NCBI GenBank assembly: GCA_029781795.1
Contig: JAKOWB010000090.1
Location: 1 to 40,664, forward strand
Source: Pseudomonadota bacterium
GTDB lineage: Bacteria; Pseudomonadota; Alphaproteobacteria; Kiloniellales; JACOMY01
Direction: 5' to 3'
Length of the DNA stretch: 40,664 nucleotides
Shown here piece after piece: positions 17,426 through 25,186 of this stretch (position 1 is its first letter; every line of letters starts with the position of its first letter). The notes beneath the pieces were generated by a model. The model made no database searches and had not been told where the DNA came from. It saw only the letters and a program-made list of their open reading frames with translations. The position numbers and the translations under genes are program-made.

Positions 17426-18114
17426 CAGACCAGCGCCCCGCAGATCGATTCGAAGAGGCCGCGCCCGTCGGTGCCGCCGAGCTGCCGGTCGGCCAGGCGT
17501 TCGGGGTGCGGCATCAGGCCCAGCACGGTCTTGGTGCGGTTGAACACGCCGGCGATGTTGCTGAGCGAGCCGTTGGGGTTGGCCTCGGGTGTGACCGCGC
17601 CGTCCGGCGCGCAGTAGCGGAAGGCGATCTGGCCGTTGTCCTCCAGCCGGCGGCGCCCCTCGTCGTCGATGGAGTAGCAGCCGTCGTGGTGCGCCACGGG
17701 AATGCGCAGGGTCTGCCCCTCCTCGTAGGCGTTGGTGAAGAGCGACTGGCTGGTCTCGACCCGCAGGTTCACGTCCTTGCAGATGTAGGTCAGCGTCTTG
17801 TTCGGCAGCAGCGCGCCCGGCAGCAGCTTGGCCTCGGTCAGGATCTGGAAGCCGTTGCAGATGCCGAGCACCGGCACGCCCTTCTCGGCGCGCGCCGCCG
17901 TCTCGCGCATGGCGGGGGAGTGCGCCGCCATGGCGCCGCAGCGCAGGTAGTCGCCATAGGAGAAGCCGCCCGGCAGCACGATCAGGTCGACCTTCGGGAA
18001 CTCGGTCTCCTTGTGCCAGACCATGTGCGGCTTGCGGCCGGATACCTGCTCCAGCGTCACCGCCACGTCGCGGTCGCAGTTCGAGCCGGGGAAGACGATG
18101 ACGGCGGCCTGCAT
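17425..18114 (-). CDS. purQ: Phosphoribosylformylglycinamidine synthase subunit PurQ (glutaminase)
   Basis: Class I glutamine amidotransferase that feeds ammonia to PurL. 229 residues. The nucleophile is C86 in [10 protein letters not shown], and the catalytic His-Glu pair is in GLMPHPER near residues 206-213. The N-terminus [13 protein letters not shown] and the oxyanion stretch [15 protein letters not shown] are diagnostic. Sixteen bases follow the purS stop. One-base overlap (TGATG) with the secreted NTF2-like gene downstream. Confidence 0.98.
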   Translation of the reverse strand: MQAAVIVFPGSNCDRDVAVTLEQVSGRKPHMVWHKETEFPKVDLIVLPGGFSYGDYLRCGAMAAHSPAMRETAARAEKGVPVLGICNGFQILTEAKLLPGALLPNKTLTYICKDVNLRVETSQSLFTNAYEEGQTLRIPVAHHDGCYSIDDEGRRRLEDNGQIAFRYCAPDGAVTPEANPNGSLSNIAGVFNRTKTVLGLMPHPERLADRQLGGTDGRGLFESICGALV

Positions 18115-18130
18115 GGCGGCGGGTCTCCTC

Positions 18131-18373
18131 TCAGGCGACCAGGTCGATGGCGTAGCTCTCGATCACGTCGTTGACCAGGAGCTTCTTGCACATGGCCTCG
18201 ACGCTGGCGCGCGCCTTGGCCGGGTCGCTTTCCTCCAGCGTCAGCTCGATCAGCTTGCCGGCGCGCACGTCGCCGACGCCGCCGAAGCCCAGGGTGCCGA
18301 GGGCATGCTTGATGGCGACGCCCTGGACATCCAGGACGCCGGTCTTCAGGTGGACATGGACGCGGGCTTTCAA
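18131..18373 (-). CDS. purS: Phosphoribosylformylglycinamidine synthase subunit PurS
   Basis: 80-residue small subunit that bridges PurQ and PurL in the FGAM synthase complex. It has the family's [18 protein letters not shown] start, the [17 protein letters not shown] core and the C-terminal [18 protein letters not shown]. First gene of the operon. In many alphaproteobacteria purC precedes purS; here the next gene upstream is a multicopper oxidase, so purC must be elsewhere or missing. Confidence 0.97.
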   Translation of the reverse strand: MKARVHVHLKTGVLDVQGVAIKHALGTLGFGGVGDVRAGKLIELTLEESDPAKARASVEAMCKKLLVNDVIESYAIDLVA

Positions 18374-18445
18374 CGGAGACTCCCGTCTGGGGGCGGGCCA
18401 GGGAGGCCCCCGACTCTGGCGGCGGCCGGCCCGAAAAGTGGCCGG

Positions 18446-18474
18446 AGACTAGCGGCCGGGACCCCCGCTTTCAA
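18446..18474 (-). promoter_or_regulatory. Candidate promoter of the purS operon
   Basis: On the minus strand, TTGAAA (18474-18469) and TAGTCT (18451-18446) are 17 bases apart, about 75 bases upstream of purS. The leader then contains a GC-rich hairpin, GGGGGC at 18389-18394 with GCCCCC at 18406-18411, whose 11-base loop itself holds part of a shorter alternative stem (GGGCC/GGCCC, 18395-18409). I see no PurR-type operator or known purine riboswitch. Confidence 0.35.
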
Positions 18475-18505
18475 CCCGGACCGATGGAGGTCCCCCGGGG
18501 CGCCC

Positions 18506-19903
18506 TCAGGCCACCGCCAGCACGGCCGCCATCCCGGCCTCCTGGTGCTGGATCACGTGGCAGTGGAGCATCCAGCGCCCGGGGTTGTCGGCCACCAGCG
18601 CCACCTCGGCCCGGCCCTGCGGTGGCAGCAGGACCGTGTCGAGCCAGAGGCCGCGCGGGTCCGGCTGGCCAGTGGGGTCCAGGGCCAGCATGTGCATGCC
18701 GTGCAGGTGGATCGGGTGCCACCAGTCGCTCTGGTTGGTCATGGCCAGGCGGTAGGTCCGTCCCAGGGCCAGGTTGAACAGCGGCGCCGTGTGGTTCATG
18801 CCGGCCGGGTCGTGGTCCATGGCCAGGCCGTTCACCGTCCAGGGCAGGCCCATGGTATGGCCGCCGTCGCCGCTCATGCCGTGCATCGCCATGCCCATGC
18901 CGCCGGCGAAGACCAGCTCGAGCGGGGCGGCATTGGCCAGGTCGGGCCGGGGCAGGGGGTTCGCCGTCAGCGCCATGGGGGCGTCCAGCGGCGACTCGCG
19001 CAGGATGCCGCCCTGGCCGTAGGCCAGGGTCAGCAGCGGCCGGGGATGCTTGTCGTTGCGGTGGTCGACCACCTGGAAGCGTTCGCCGGGCTTGCCGGCG
19101 GCGTCGAGGATCAGGTCGGCGCGCATGCCGGGCCCCAGCCAGACCAGCCCACCGTCGGGCGCATGCGGCTGGCAGGGCTGGCCGTCGCGGGCGATGACCA
19201 GGGGCGCGTGGCCGTCGAAGGCGAGCACGAAGATCCGCGCCTCGGCCGCGTTGACCAGACGCAGGCGCAGGCGCTCGCCGGCGGTCACCGCGACCTCGCC
19301 GGGTTCCTGTCCGTTCAGGGTGATGACCGGGCCGATGCGGCCGTCGTGCGCCTGGTCGAAGGGCTCGGCGAAGTCGGGCGCGATCTGGCCCTCGGCGTCC
19401 AGGCGCCAGTCGGACAGGACCCACAGCAGTTCGCGGTCGACGGCCGGCGGGTCCGGTTCCTCGACGATCAGCGCGCCGAAGAGGCCGCGCCCCATCTGCT
19501 CGCTGGTCTTGAAGTGCGGATGGTACCAGAAGGTGCCGGCATCGGGCGGGGCGAACTCGTAGCGGAAGGTCTCGCCCGGCTGGATGGCGTTCTGCGTCAG
19601 GCCCGGCACGCCGTCCATGGCGTTGGGCAGGCGCAGGCCGTGCCAGTGGATCGTCGTCGGCTCGGCCAGGCCGTTCACCGCCTCGACCACCAGGCGGTCG
19701 CGCTGGCGGATGCGCAGCACCGGCCCGGGGGTCAGGCCGTCGTAGCCCCAGATCTTCGTGACCGGGCCCTCCGCCAGGAGCTGGGCCTGGCTGGGCAGGA
19801 TGTCGATGCGCCGCGGCTCGCCGTCCAGCAGCGCGGCGCTCGGGCGGGCGAGGGGCAGGACCGTGACGGCCGCGGCGGCGGCGAGGAAATGACGGCGGTG
19901 CAT
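18506..19903 (-). CDS. Tat-exported multicopper oxidase (CueO-like)
   Basis: 465-residue three-domain cupredoxin oxidase. The N-terminus MHRRHFLAAAAAVTVLPLA is a twin-arginine signal, so the enzyme is folded with copper before export. All four copper-ligand clusters are present: HWH (H86, H88), HPH (H128, H130), HPIHLHG (H396, H399, H401) and HCHVIQHQEAGM (H447, C448, H449, H453, M458); M458 is the axial type 1 ligand. A Met/His-rich segment at about residues 330-372 (GGMGMAMHGMSGDGGHTMG and MDHDPAGMNH) resembles the cuprous-ion-binding insert of CueO, favouring cuprous oxidase and copper tolerance over laccase-type phenol oxidation. The ATG at 19903 is preferred to an upstream one at 20023, which would bury the signal. 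Confidence 0.92.
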   Translation of the reverse strand: MHRRHFLAAAAAVTVLPLARPSAALLDGEPRRIDILPSQAQLLAEGPVTKIWGYDGLTPGPVLRIRQRDRLVVEAVNGLAEPTTIHWHGLRLPNAMDGVPGLTQNAIQPGETFRYEFAPPDAGTFWYHPHFKTSEQMGRGLFGALIVEEPDPPAVDRELLWVLSDWRLDAEGQIAPDFAEPFDQAHDGRIGPVITLNGQEPGEVAVTAGERLRLRLVNAAEARIFVLAFDGHAPLVIARDGQPCQPHAPDGGLVWLGPGMRADLILDAAGKPGERFQVVDHRNDKHPRPLLTLAYGQGGILRESPLDAPMALTANPLPRPDLANAAPLELVFAGGMGMAMHGMSGDGGHTMGLPWTVNGLAMDHDPAGMNHTAPLFNLALGRTYRLAMTNQSDWWHPIHLHGMHMLALDPTGQPDPRGLWLDTVLLPPQGRAEVALVADNPGRWMLHCHVIQHQEAGMAAVLAVA

Positions 19904-19952
19904 GGCTTTAACTATGCCGGCGGCGTTGCGTCGGTAAAGCGGCGCCTTGCCG

Positions 19953-19966
19953 CTCCCACGTGGGAG
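19953..19966. promoter_or_regulatory. Perfect palindrome upstream of the multicopper oxidase
   Basis: CTCCCACGTGGGAG is a perfect 14-base palindrome located 50 bases upstream of the oxidase ATG and two bases after the stop of the preceding minus-strand gene. It could be an operator or the hairpin that ends the glycerophosphotransferase transcript. A weak promoter (TTTACC, 16 bases, CATAGT; 19938-19911 on the minus strand) lies between it and the ATG, which would give an almost leaderless mRNA. Confidence 0.35.
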
Positions 19967-19967
19967 G

Positions 19968-21311
19968 CTAGGCGAGGCGCGCCTTGATGTAGGTGGCGAT
20001 ACGCTGGCCGGCGCCGCCCTCATGGATGCCGTGGACCATTCTCTCCTGGCAGGCCCGGCGCTGTGCGGCCAGCGGGTCCTCGCCGGCCTTCAGGCGTTGC
20101 ACCAGCGGCGCTATCTCAGCCGATTCGCGGGCCAGGTAGTAGCCCTGCAGCACCTCAGGGCGGAGCGCATCGTCAAGCCCGCCCCAGCCGTCCTCGCGCA
20201 GGGTATAGATGACCGGCTTGCCCACCGCGGCGTACTGCACCAGGAAGCTGGAGGCGTCGCTGATCAGGAGGTCGGACCAGCGGAAGAGACCGTAGTAGGC
20301 CTCGCTCTCGTCGAGATGACAGCGCTCCTGGCCGAAAAAGCCGCGGAACTCGCTCTCCGACATGACCTTGTCGTGCAGCAGGCGGGGCAGCAGTCCCGGA
20401 TGCGGCCGGAACACCAGGTAGCAGTCGGGCATGTCGGCCAGCAGCCGCCGCACGGCATCGCCATGCCGCAGGAAGGTGCTCCAGCCCTCCAGCGAGTGGT
20501 GCGGCGTGTAGAGGATTTTGTACTTCCCCGCGCTTGCCCGCAGCACGTCCGGGGGCAGGCTGTCCGCCGGACGCGCCGTATGGTGGAGGTCGATCAGCGG
20601 CAGCCCGAGGCCGACGACGCGCCGGGCCGGCACGCCGCCCTCGGCCCGGTACTGTGGCGCTGTCTGCGGCGAGCGGGAAAAGACGCGCCAGGCGCGCCGC
20701 TGGGCCTCCAGGCCGAAGGTCTGCTTCGCCAGCCGACCGGAGCGGTCGGCGAAGTCGGCGCCGTAGGTGATGTAGGCCAGCCGGCCGAAGCGTCGCAGTT
20801 CCGCGACCCTGTAGCACGGGGGGCGGAATTCGTCGTAGGGACTGGAGGTGACGAAGAGGTCGGCATTGAGGCGGTCGAGCGCCACCGGCGCGGCGATGCC
20901 GTCGATCGAGCGGATGCCACGGGCGGCGAAGAAGGCCCGGCAGTCCGAGGACAGGCCCATCCAGCCGCCGAAGCCGACGTTGAGCACCAGGACCTTGAAG
21001 GCCGGGTCGGCGCGGCACGCCAGGAAGAGCGTGTGCAGCGAGCCCCAGTCGACCGGATCTCCGGCCAGGAAGACGATGCGGATGGGAATCGGGCCCAGGC
21101 GCAGCTTGCGCGCCAGGCGACGCGCCAGGAAGGCGATGCATGCTGCCCGCTCCTGTCGGCGCCTGCTCCGCTCGTCGTCGCCCGGGCGGCGCTGGAACAG
21201 GCGGGCCCAGAGGTAGCGGATCAGCAGGTCGGCGTGCGAGCGGACCGGATCGTAAGCGACGCCGAGATCGTAGCGTTCACGCAGATGCCGGCTGAGGCGC
21301 TGCCTGACCAT
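19968..21311 (-). CDS. CDP-glycerol glycerophosphotransferase family protein (TagB/TagF-like)
   Basis: 447 residues. The catalytic C-terminal half matches the Glyphos_transf family: ILYTPHHSLEGWSTFL (about 275-290), FRPHPGLLPRLLHDK (about 320-334), and the nucleotide-phosphate loop SDLLISDASSFLVQYAAVGKPVIYTL (about 365-390). The N-terminal region (about 1-90) is rich in Arg and helical and may contact membrane or acceptor lipid; residues 75-180 form the first Rossmann domain (IRIVFLAGDPVDWGSLHTLFLA). Such enzymes transfer glycerol or ribitol phosphate from CDP-polyols to teichoic acids or capsules. It lies 23 bases downstream of the cytidylyltransferase fusion on the same strand, so donor synthesis and transfer are probably one operon. 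Confidence 0.8.
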   Translation of the reverse strand: MVRQRLSRHLRERYDLGVAYDPVRSHADLLIRYLWARLFQRRPGDDERSRRRQERAACIAFLARRLARKLRLGPIPIRIVFLAGDPVDWGSLHTLFLACRADPAFKVLVLNVGFGGWMGLSSDCRAFFAARGIRSIDGIAAPVALDRLNADLFVTSSPYDEFRPPCYRVAELRRFGRLAYITYGADFADRSGRLAKQTFGLEAQRRAWRVFSRSPQTAPQYRAEGGVPARRVVGLGLPLIDLHHTARPADSLPPDVLRASAGKYKILYTPHHSLEGWSTFLRHGDAVRRLLADMPDCYLVFRPHPGLLPRLLHDKVMSESEFRGFFGQERCHLDESEAYYGLFRWSDLLISDASSFLVQYAAVGKPVIYTLREDGWGGLDDALRPEVLQGYYLARESAEIAPLVQRLKAGEDPLAAQRRACQERMVHGIHEGGAGQRIATYIKARLA

Positions 21312-21334
21312 CCAGACTCACCGGGCGACCGCTG

Positions 21335-22252
21335 TCACGTCTGGCTCTCCGCCAGCGCACGCAGGTCGTCGCGCGCGAAGATGGCGCGGATCACCGCCGT
21401 GGTGTTGTGCCCGGCGAGATAGGAAGGCCGCACCATGAGGCCGCGGCGCTCGGCCGGCGCGTAGTAGTCCTCCCAGCCGCCGCCGCTATAGACCACCTTC
21501 GAACAGCGGTAGGTCTGGATGATCTTCTCCAGGGTCGCTGCCACCAGCGGCGCGTCGAGCAGGAAGGCCTCGTCCACCGTGGCAAGGGCGGAGACCATGC
21601 GCAGCCGGTCCTCTTGCCGCATCACCGGCAGGCGTTTGTAGCCGCGCACGTTTTCGTCGCTGATGACGCCGACCACCAGGTAGTCGCCGAGCGCACGCGA
21701 GGCCTCCAGAAAGGCGACGTGGTTGGGGTGCAGCAGGTCGAAGCTGCCATCGGCATAGACCACGCCGCGATGGCGCGGCAGCGCCTCGTCCGGCGCGGGC
21801 ACCGCGGGCAGCGGCCGGGTCTGCCAGCCGGGCCCGAGGTGCGCCTCCGGCGGATCTGGTCGCAGCACGGTAAGGCCGGCCACCTCCATCGCGGCCAGCG
21901 CGATGGCAGGTTGCTCGCCGTTCAGCCGGATGCGCTCGCCCGCGCGCCGGACGAAGCTGAGGGTGACCGGGGTGCGGCTGTCGAAGAACTCCAGGCAGAG
22001 GCCGTCGGCGAGCGTGCCGCGCTGTCCCACCAGCGCGAAACCGGCGGTCCCCAGGAACGGCACCAGCGCAGGATCGTAGTCCTCGGCGCAAAGGCCAAGG
22101 TCCAGGCGCGGCAGCCCGTCCAGCGCCGTGTCGCCGCGCAAGGCAGCCAGCAGTGTGTCGCGCAACAGGAAGGCGCGGCCGGGCCGATGGCGCTCCAGGG
22201 CGCGGACCAGCCGGCGAAACGAAATCCATGCGGGCGCCGCAGCCGGCATCAT
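21335..22252 (-). CDS. LicD-like / cytidylyltransferase fusion protein
   Basis: 305 residues from the first ATG of an ATG-ATG pair at 22252. The C-terminal half (about 163-295) is a cytidylyltransferase: YADGSFDLLHPNHVAFLEA with GSFD (G169-D172) and H175-P-N-H178 in place of the usual HxGH, followed by LVVGVISDENVRGYKR and the late SYLAGHNTTAVI, the counterpart of the family's STT motif. Relatives make CDP-glycerol or CDP-ethanolamine. The N-terminal half (about 10-110) resembles LicD-type phosphotransferases: FLLRDTLLAALRGD, then RLDLGLCAEDYD, but the DxD-type acidic pair is reduced. It lies directly upstream of a CDP-glycerol glycerophosphotransferase. The C-terminal call is firm; the N-terminal one is inferred. 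Confidence 0.75.
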   Translation of the reverse strand: MMPAAAPAWISFRRLVRALERHRPGRAFLLRDTLLAALRGDTALDGLPRLDLGLCAEDYDPALVPFLGTAGFALVGQRGTLADGLCLEFFDSRTPVTLSFVRRAGERIRLNGEQPAIALAAMEVAGLTVLRPDPPEAHLGPGWQTRPLPAVPAPDEALPRHRGVVYADGSFDLLHPNHVAFLEASRALGDYLVVGVISDENVRGYKRLPVMRQEDRLRMVSALATVDEAFLLDAPLVAATLEKIIQTYRCSKVVYSGGGWEDYYAPAERRGLMVRPSYLAGHNTTAVIRAIFARDDLRALAESQT

Positions 22253-22412
22253 GCATATCCCCCTGTTCCAGCCGGGAGGATTGCCTGTCCGCGCGCCGCT
22301 TGCCAAGGCGGCTCTTGCCGCCCGCTCGTGCAACGTCCGGACAGGGGGGGATCATGTCACCCGACAAGCTTTCGCTGGACGGCACCGCGAGCCGGCCGTT
22401 TCACTTCGCGCC

Positions 22413-23285
22413 ATGTCGGATGACAGCAAGGGCCTGCTACTCGGCCTCCTCGGCGTGGTGATTTTCAGCCTGACGCTGCCGGTGACGCGGCTGGCGGTGA
22501 CCTGGCTCGACCCGGTGACAGTCGGCCTGGGGCGCGCCGTGGTGGCCGCCGCCGCCGCTGGCCTGGTGCTGTTGGCGACGCGCCAGCGCCGGCCGAAGGG
22601 GCGGGAGTGGGCCAGCCTCGCCGTGGTGGCGCTGGGCGTTGTGCTGGGCTTTCCGCTGCTCGCCTCCTGGGCCATGACCAAGGTGCCGGCGGCGCACGGC
22701 GCCGTTGTGCTGGGCGTGCTGCCGCTGGCGACCGCCGCGTTCGGCGCGATCCTGGCGGGCGAGCGGCCCTCGATTCTGTTCTGGGTCGTCGGGCTCTGCG
22801 GCTCTGCGCTGGTCGTGGTCTTCGCCCTGCGCGAGGGCGGCGGCGGTCTCTCCTGGCCTGACCTGGCGCTGCTGGCTGCCGTCGTCTCGGCGGCGATCGG
22901 CTACGCCGAGGGCGCGCGGCTCTCGCGCACGCTCGGTGGTTGGCAGGTGATCTCGTGGGCGCTGGTGCTCTCGGTGCCCTTCCTGCTCTGGCCGGTGATC
23001 GAGCACGCCGGCCGCCTGGAGTTCGCCAGCCTGCCCTGGCAGGCCTGGGCCGCCTTCGCCTACGTCGCGCTCGGCAGCCAGTGGCTCGGCTTCTTCGCCT
23101 GGTACCGCGGCCTGGCCCTGGGCGGCATCGCCCGCGTCGGGCAGGTGCAGCTCCTGCAGGCCTTCTTCTCCATCGGCTTCGCCGCCCTGCTGAACGACGA
23201 GGCCATCGGCTGGGACACCCTGGGCTTCGCCCTGGCCGTGGTCGCCTGCGTCGCCCTGGGGCGGCGGCTGAAGGTCAGCCGATAG
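22413..23285 (+). CDS. EamA/DMT-family transporter
   Basis: 290 residues, ten predicted helices in two EamA repeats (GLLLGLLGVVIFSLTLPVTRLAV begins the first; LALLAAVVSAAIGYAEGARL the second). The conserved G-R-A of helix three (VGLGRAVVAAAAAG) and late QLLQAFFSIGFAALLNDE helix are typical. The start at 22413 is the last ATG before the first helix; upstream in-frame codons are not hydrophobic. Divergent from the cytidylyltransferase fusion across 160 bases in which I see no clear promoter or repeat. Substrate unknown. Convergent with the DUF4279 gene. Confidence 0.88.
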   Translation: MSDDSKGLLLGLLGVVIFSLTLPVTRLAVTWLDPVTVGLGRAVVAAAAAGLVLLATRQRRPKGREWASLAVVALGVVLGFPLLASWAMTKVPAAHGAVVLGVLPLATAAFGAILAGERPSILFWVVGLCGSALVVVFALREGGGGLSWPDLALLAAVVSAAIGYAEGARLSRTLGGWQVISWALVLSVPFLLWPVIEHAGRLEFASLPWQAWAAFAYVALGSQWLGFFAWYRGLALGGIARVGQVQLLQAFFSIGFAALLNDEAIGWDTLGFALAVVACVALGRRLKVSR

Positions 23286-23294
23286 CGGCGCCGC

Positions 23295-23867
23295 TCATGG
23301 CGCAGGGGTCGAAGGCTCGTCCATCCCCGCCCACTCGCCCGGATAGACGAGAATTCGCAGGGGAATCCCCGCGTGCTCGAGCGCCATGACTGCTGCGCCA
23401 TCTAGGTCCAAGGCCAGGACGTCATCTTTTGACGGTGACACGAAGACGTCCAGGTAGACCTCGAGGTCGTCCGATGGGGGCAGGGAACGCAAAGCCTCCG
23501 CGTCGATCTCGCTGAGGATCTCTGTGACCTGTTCAGACAGGGCGCTGTCGTGTGCGTCTGAGCCGAGGCGCCAGTAGCCGGTCTCGTGCACCACCGGGGT
23601 GCCGCCTCTGCGCGTGACGCTGTCGCCCTTCCTGAAGCTCTCGGTGGGCTCGACCCGCAGAAGCTTCGTCAGCTTGTCGGGGTCCAGGCCATCGCCCCTG
23701 AAGCACAGGCTGACGCAGAGAACGGCCGGACGTCCCCGCGCCCGTCCGCCCGGCGCCGACCATCGCTCCACGACGATGTGGTAGCGATGCTCGGCTTCAC
23801 CAGCCGGAACCTTGTTCATCCGGCCCCACAGCCTTGCGCCCGCGGGACCCTTCACCGCTTCCGTCAT
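23295..23867 (-). CDS. DUF4279 domain protein
   Basis: 190 residues. The core from about residue 45 shows the DUF4279 pattern: VLCVSLCFRGDGLDPDKLTKLLRVEPTESFRKGDSV, then ETGYWRLGSD, a helix SEQVTEILSEIDAEALRSL and a strand pair DDLEVYLDVFVSP. The family is uncharacterised and often sits in scattered single genes or near toxin-immunity loci, but there is no toxin here. No signal peptide. The first 40 residues may not be native, and a start at residue 17 (MNKVPAG) is possible. It is the only gene of its strand between two plus-strand units. Confidence 0.75.
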   Translation of the reverse strand: MTEAVKGPAGARLWGRMNKVPAGEAEHRYHIVVERWSAPGGRARGRPAVLCVSLCFRGDGLDPDKLTKLLRVEPTESFRKGDSVTRRGGTPVVHETGYWRLGSDAHDSALSEQVTEILSEIDAEALRSLPPSDDLEVYLDVFVSPSKDDVLALDLDGAAVMALEHAGIPLRILVYPGEWAGMDEPSTPAP

Positions 23868-24124
23868 TCAAGTCCTTGGTCATGGAGGATCGCCGCGCGC
23901 CTGTCCCGCAGCGAAGAAGGCGCACTCGTCTACGCTGTGGACTGGCGATCGTCTACGACCGAGACGGATGACGATGGCGAGTCGCCGGGCAGCGTGGCGC
24001 CAACGCCACAGATGCTCGAGACATGGGGCCGGATGGGCCGCAGGACGGCGAGGGGATGATTGCTTGACCGATACACCTGCATGCGGGATCAATTCACGCA
24101 GAGGGGCTGGAGATTGAATTCGGC
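23868..24124. other. Intergenic region upstream of the carrier-thioesterase gene
   Basis: 257 bases between divergent genes. It is slightly richer in AT towards 24060-24124. I find no convincing promoter, repeat or complete small gene. One plus-strand frame stays open from the previous gene's antisense to 24059 with protein-like composition (LVYAVDWRSSTTETDDDGE) but has no local start and no recognisable family. Confidence 0.4.
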
Positions 24125-25186
24125 ATGGGCGTGAGAGCGTCAGGCACGACCCCGGCGGGTGGCTCGGCTTCATTGCGTATTGAAGGCGTTGCGGCACTGT
24201 TCGCGGCGCTCTTCGAACTCGACAGCGTTGGCCCCAATGACGACTTCTTCAGGCTGGGCGGAGAATCGCTGCTCGCCGACGAGCTCATGGCGGCGGTCGA
24301 GCGCCGCTTCGGCCTTGTCCTCTCGGCCTCGGTGCTGGTCGAGGCGCCGACGCCGGCGGCCCTGGCTGCCGTCATCGGCGCGGCGGACAAGCGACGGGAC
24401 TGGCCGCTCTTCACCGTACGCGAGACTGGCAAGGGACCGCCGCTCTATTGCCTGCATGGCAGCGACGGCGCGTCGCCGACAGCGCAACGCCTTGCCACGG
24501 CGCTGGGCGCCGGCCAGCCGGTCTACGGCCTGCGGGCGATCGGCCTGGAGGACGGCGAACGCCCCTTGGTGACGGTCGAGGCCATGGCGCGCCGATACCT
24601 CGCCGCCATCGCGGCTGAAGCGCCGCCCGATGGTCCCTGCCATCTGCTGGGCCACTGCGCCGGGGCGAGCGTCGCCTACGAGATGGCGCGGCAGCTCTTG
24701 CGCCGGGGCCAGCAGGTGGCGCTGGTCCTGATCGACCCCGAAATCGAGGAGAGGGCGCCTTTCCTCTACCAGTCGCGCCTCGACCTCCTCCGTCGCCGGC
24801 TCCGGCTCGGCCGCAGGGCGCGGCGCCTGCTGCGGTCCCTGCCGGCGACTTTGACCGGCGACGAGCGGCGCCGCGCGGTCCGCCGCGCCATCGACCTCGC
24901 GACGGCACGCTACCGGCCACGTCCCCTGGCCTGTCCGACGCTGTTCATCACCTCGCCCGAGCGGCGGGTGCTGCTCGATCCGCGCCGGGGTTATCCGCGC
25001 CTGCTCCGCAATGGCCGTTTCGTCGAGGTCGAGGCCACCCACAAGGGCCTGTTGATGGAGCAGATCAGCAGGGTCGCGCACCTGATCGGCCGTTTCCTGG
25101 CGCGGCCCGACGAACCCTCCACGGCGGGAGGCACGGGCAATGAACCTTTACGATCGGCTGGCGCGTCTCGCTCGCTACCAGCCTGA
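24125..25186 (+). CDS. Peptidyl/acyl carrier protein fused to a thioesterase with Cys nucleophile
   Basis: 353 residues. Residues about 15-90 are a phosphopantetheine carrier domain with the attachment serine S48 in FFRLGGESLLADEL. Residues about 95-330 are an alpha/beta-hydrolase thioesterase: LYCLHGSDG (oxyanion loop, about 107-115), the nucleophile elbow LGHCAGASVAYEMARQL with Cys (C178) in place of the common Ser, the acid LIDPE, and the histidine in ATHKGLLME. Such enzymes release or cyclise an acyl or peptidyl chain from the carrier. It overlaps the adenylation gene by 47 bases, so the two are translationally coupled. No condensation domain or phosphopantetheinyl transferase is nearby. 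The ATG at 24125 lacks a strong Shine-Dalgarno. Confidence 0.85.
   Translation: MGVRASGTTPAGGSASLRIEGVAALFAALFELDSVGPNDDFFRLGGESLLADELMAAVERRFGLVLSASVLVEAPTPAALAAVIGAADKRRDWPLFTVRETGKGPPLYCLHGSDGASPTAQRLATALGAGQPVYGLRAIGLEDGERPLVTVEAMARRYLAAIAAEAPPDGPCHLLGHCAGASVAYEMARQLLRRGQQVALVLIDPEIEERAPFLYQSRLDLLRRRLRLGRRARRLLRSLPATLTGDERRRAVRRAIDLATARYRPRPLACPTLFITSPERRVLLDPRRGYPRLLRNGRFVEVEATHKGLLMEQISRVAHLIGRFLARPDEPSTAGGTGNEPLRSAGASRSLPA

Noticed and set aside
18506..18700. Extra terminator for the multicopper oxidase in the purS leader
   Set aside because: The hairpin at 18385-18414 lacks a T-run on the minus strand and is as easily a purS leader structure.
23295..23867. DUF4279 protein as an immunity protein of a toxin system
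   Set aside because: No toxin-like, polymorphic-toxin or secretion gene is adjacent on either side.
23868..24124. Possible small gene or gene remnant in the gap before the carrier-thioesterase gene
   Set aside because: The open frame has no local start or Shine-Dalgarno and matches no family; the ATG at 23881 gives only 29 codons.
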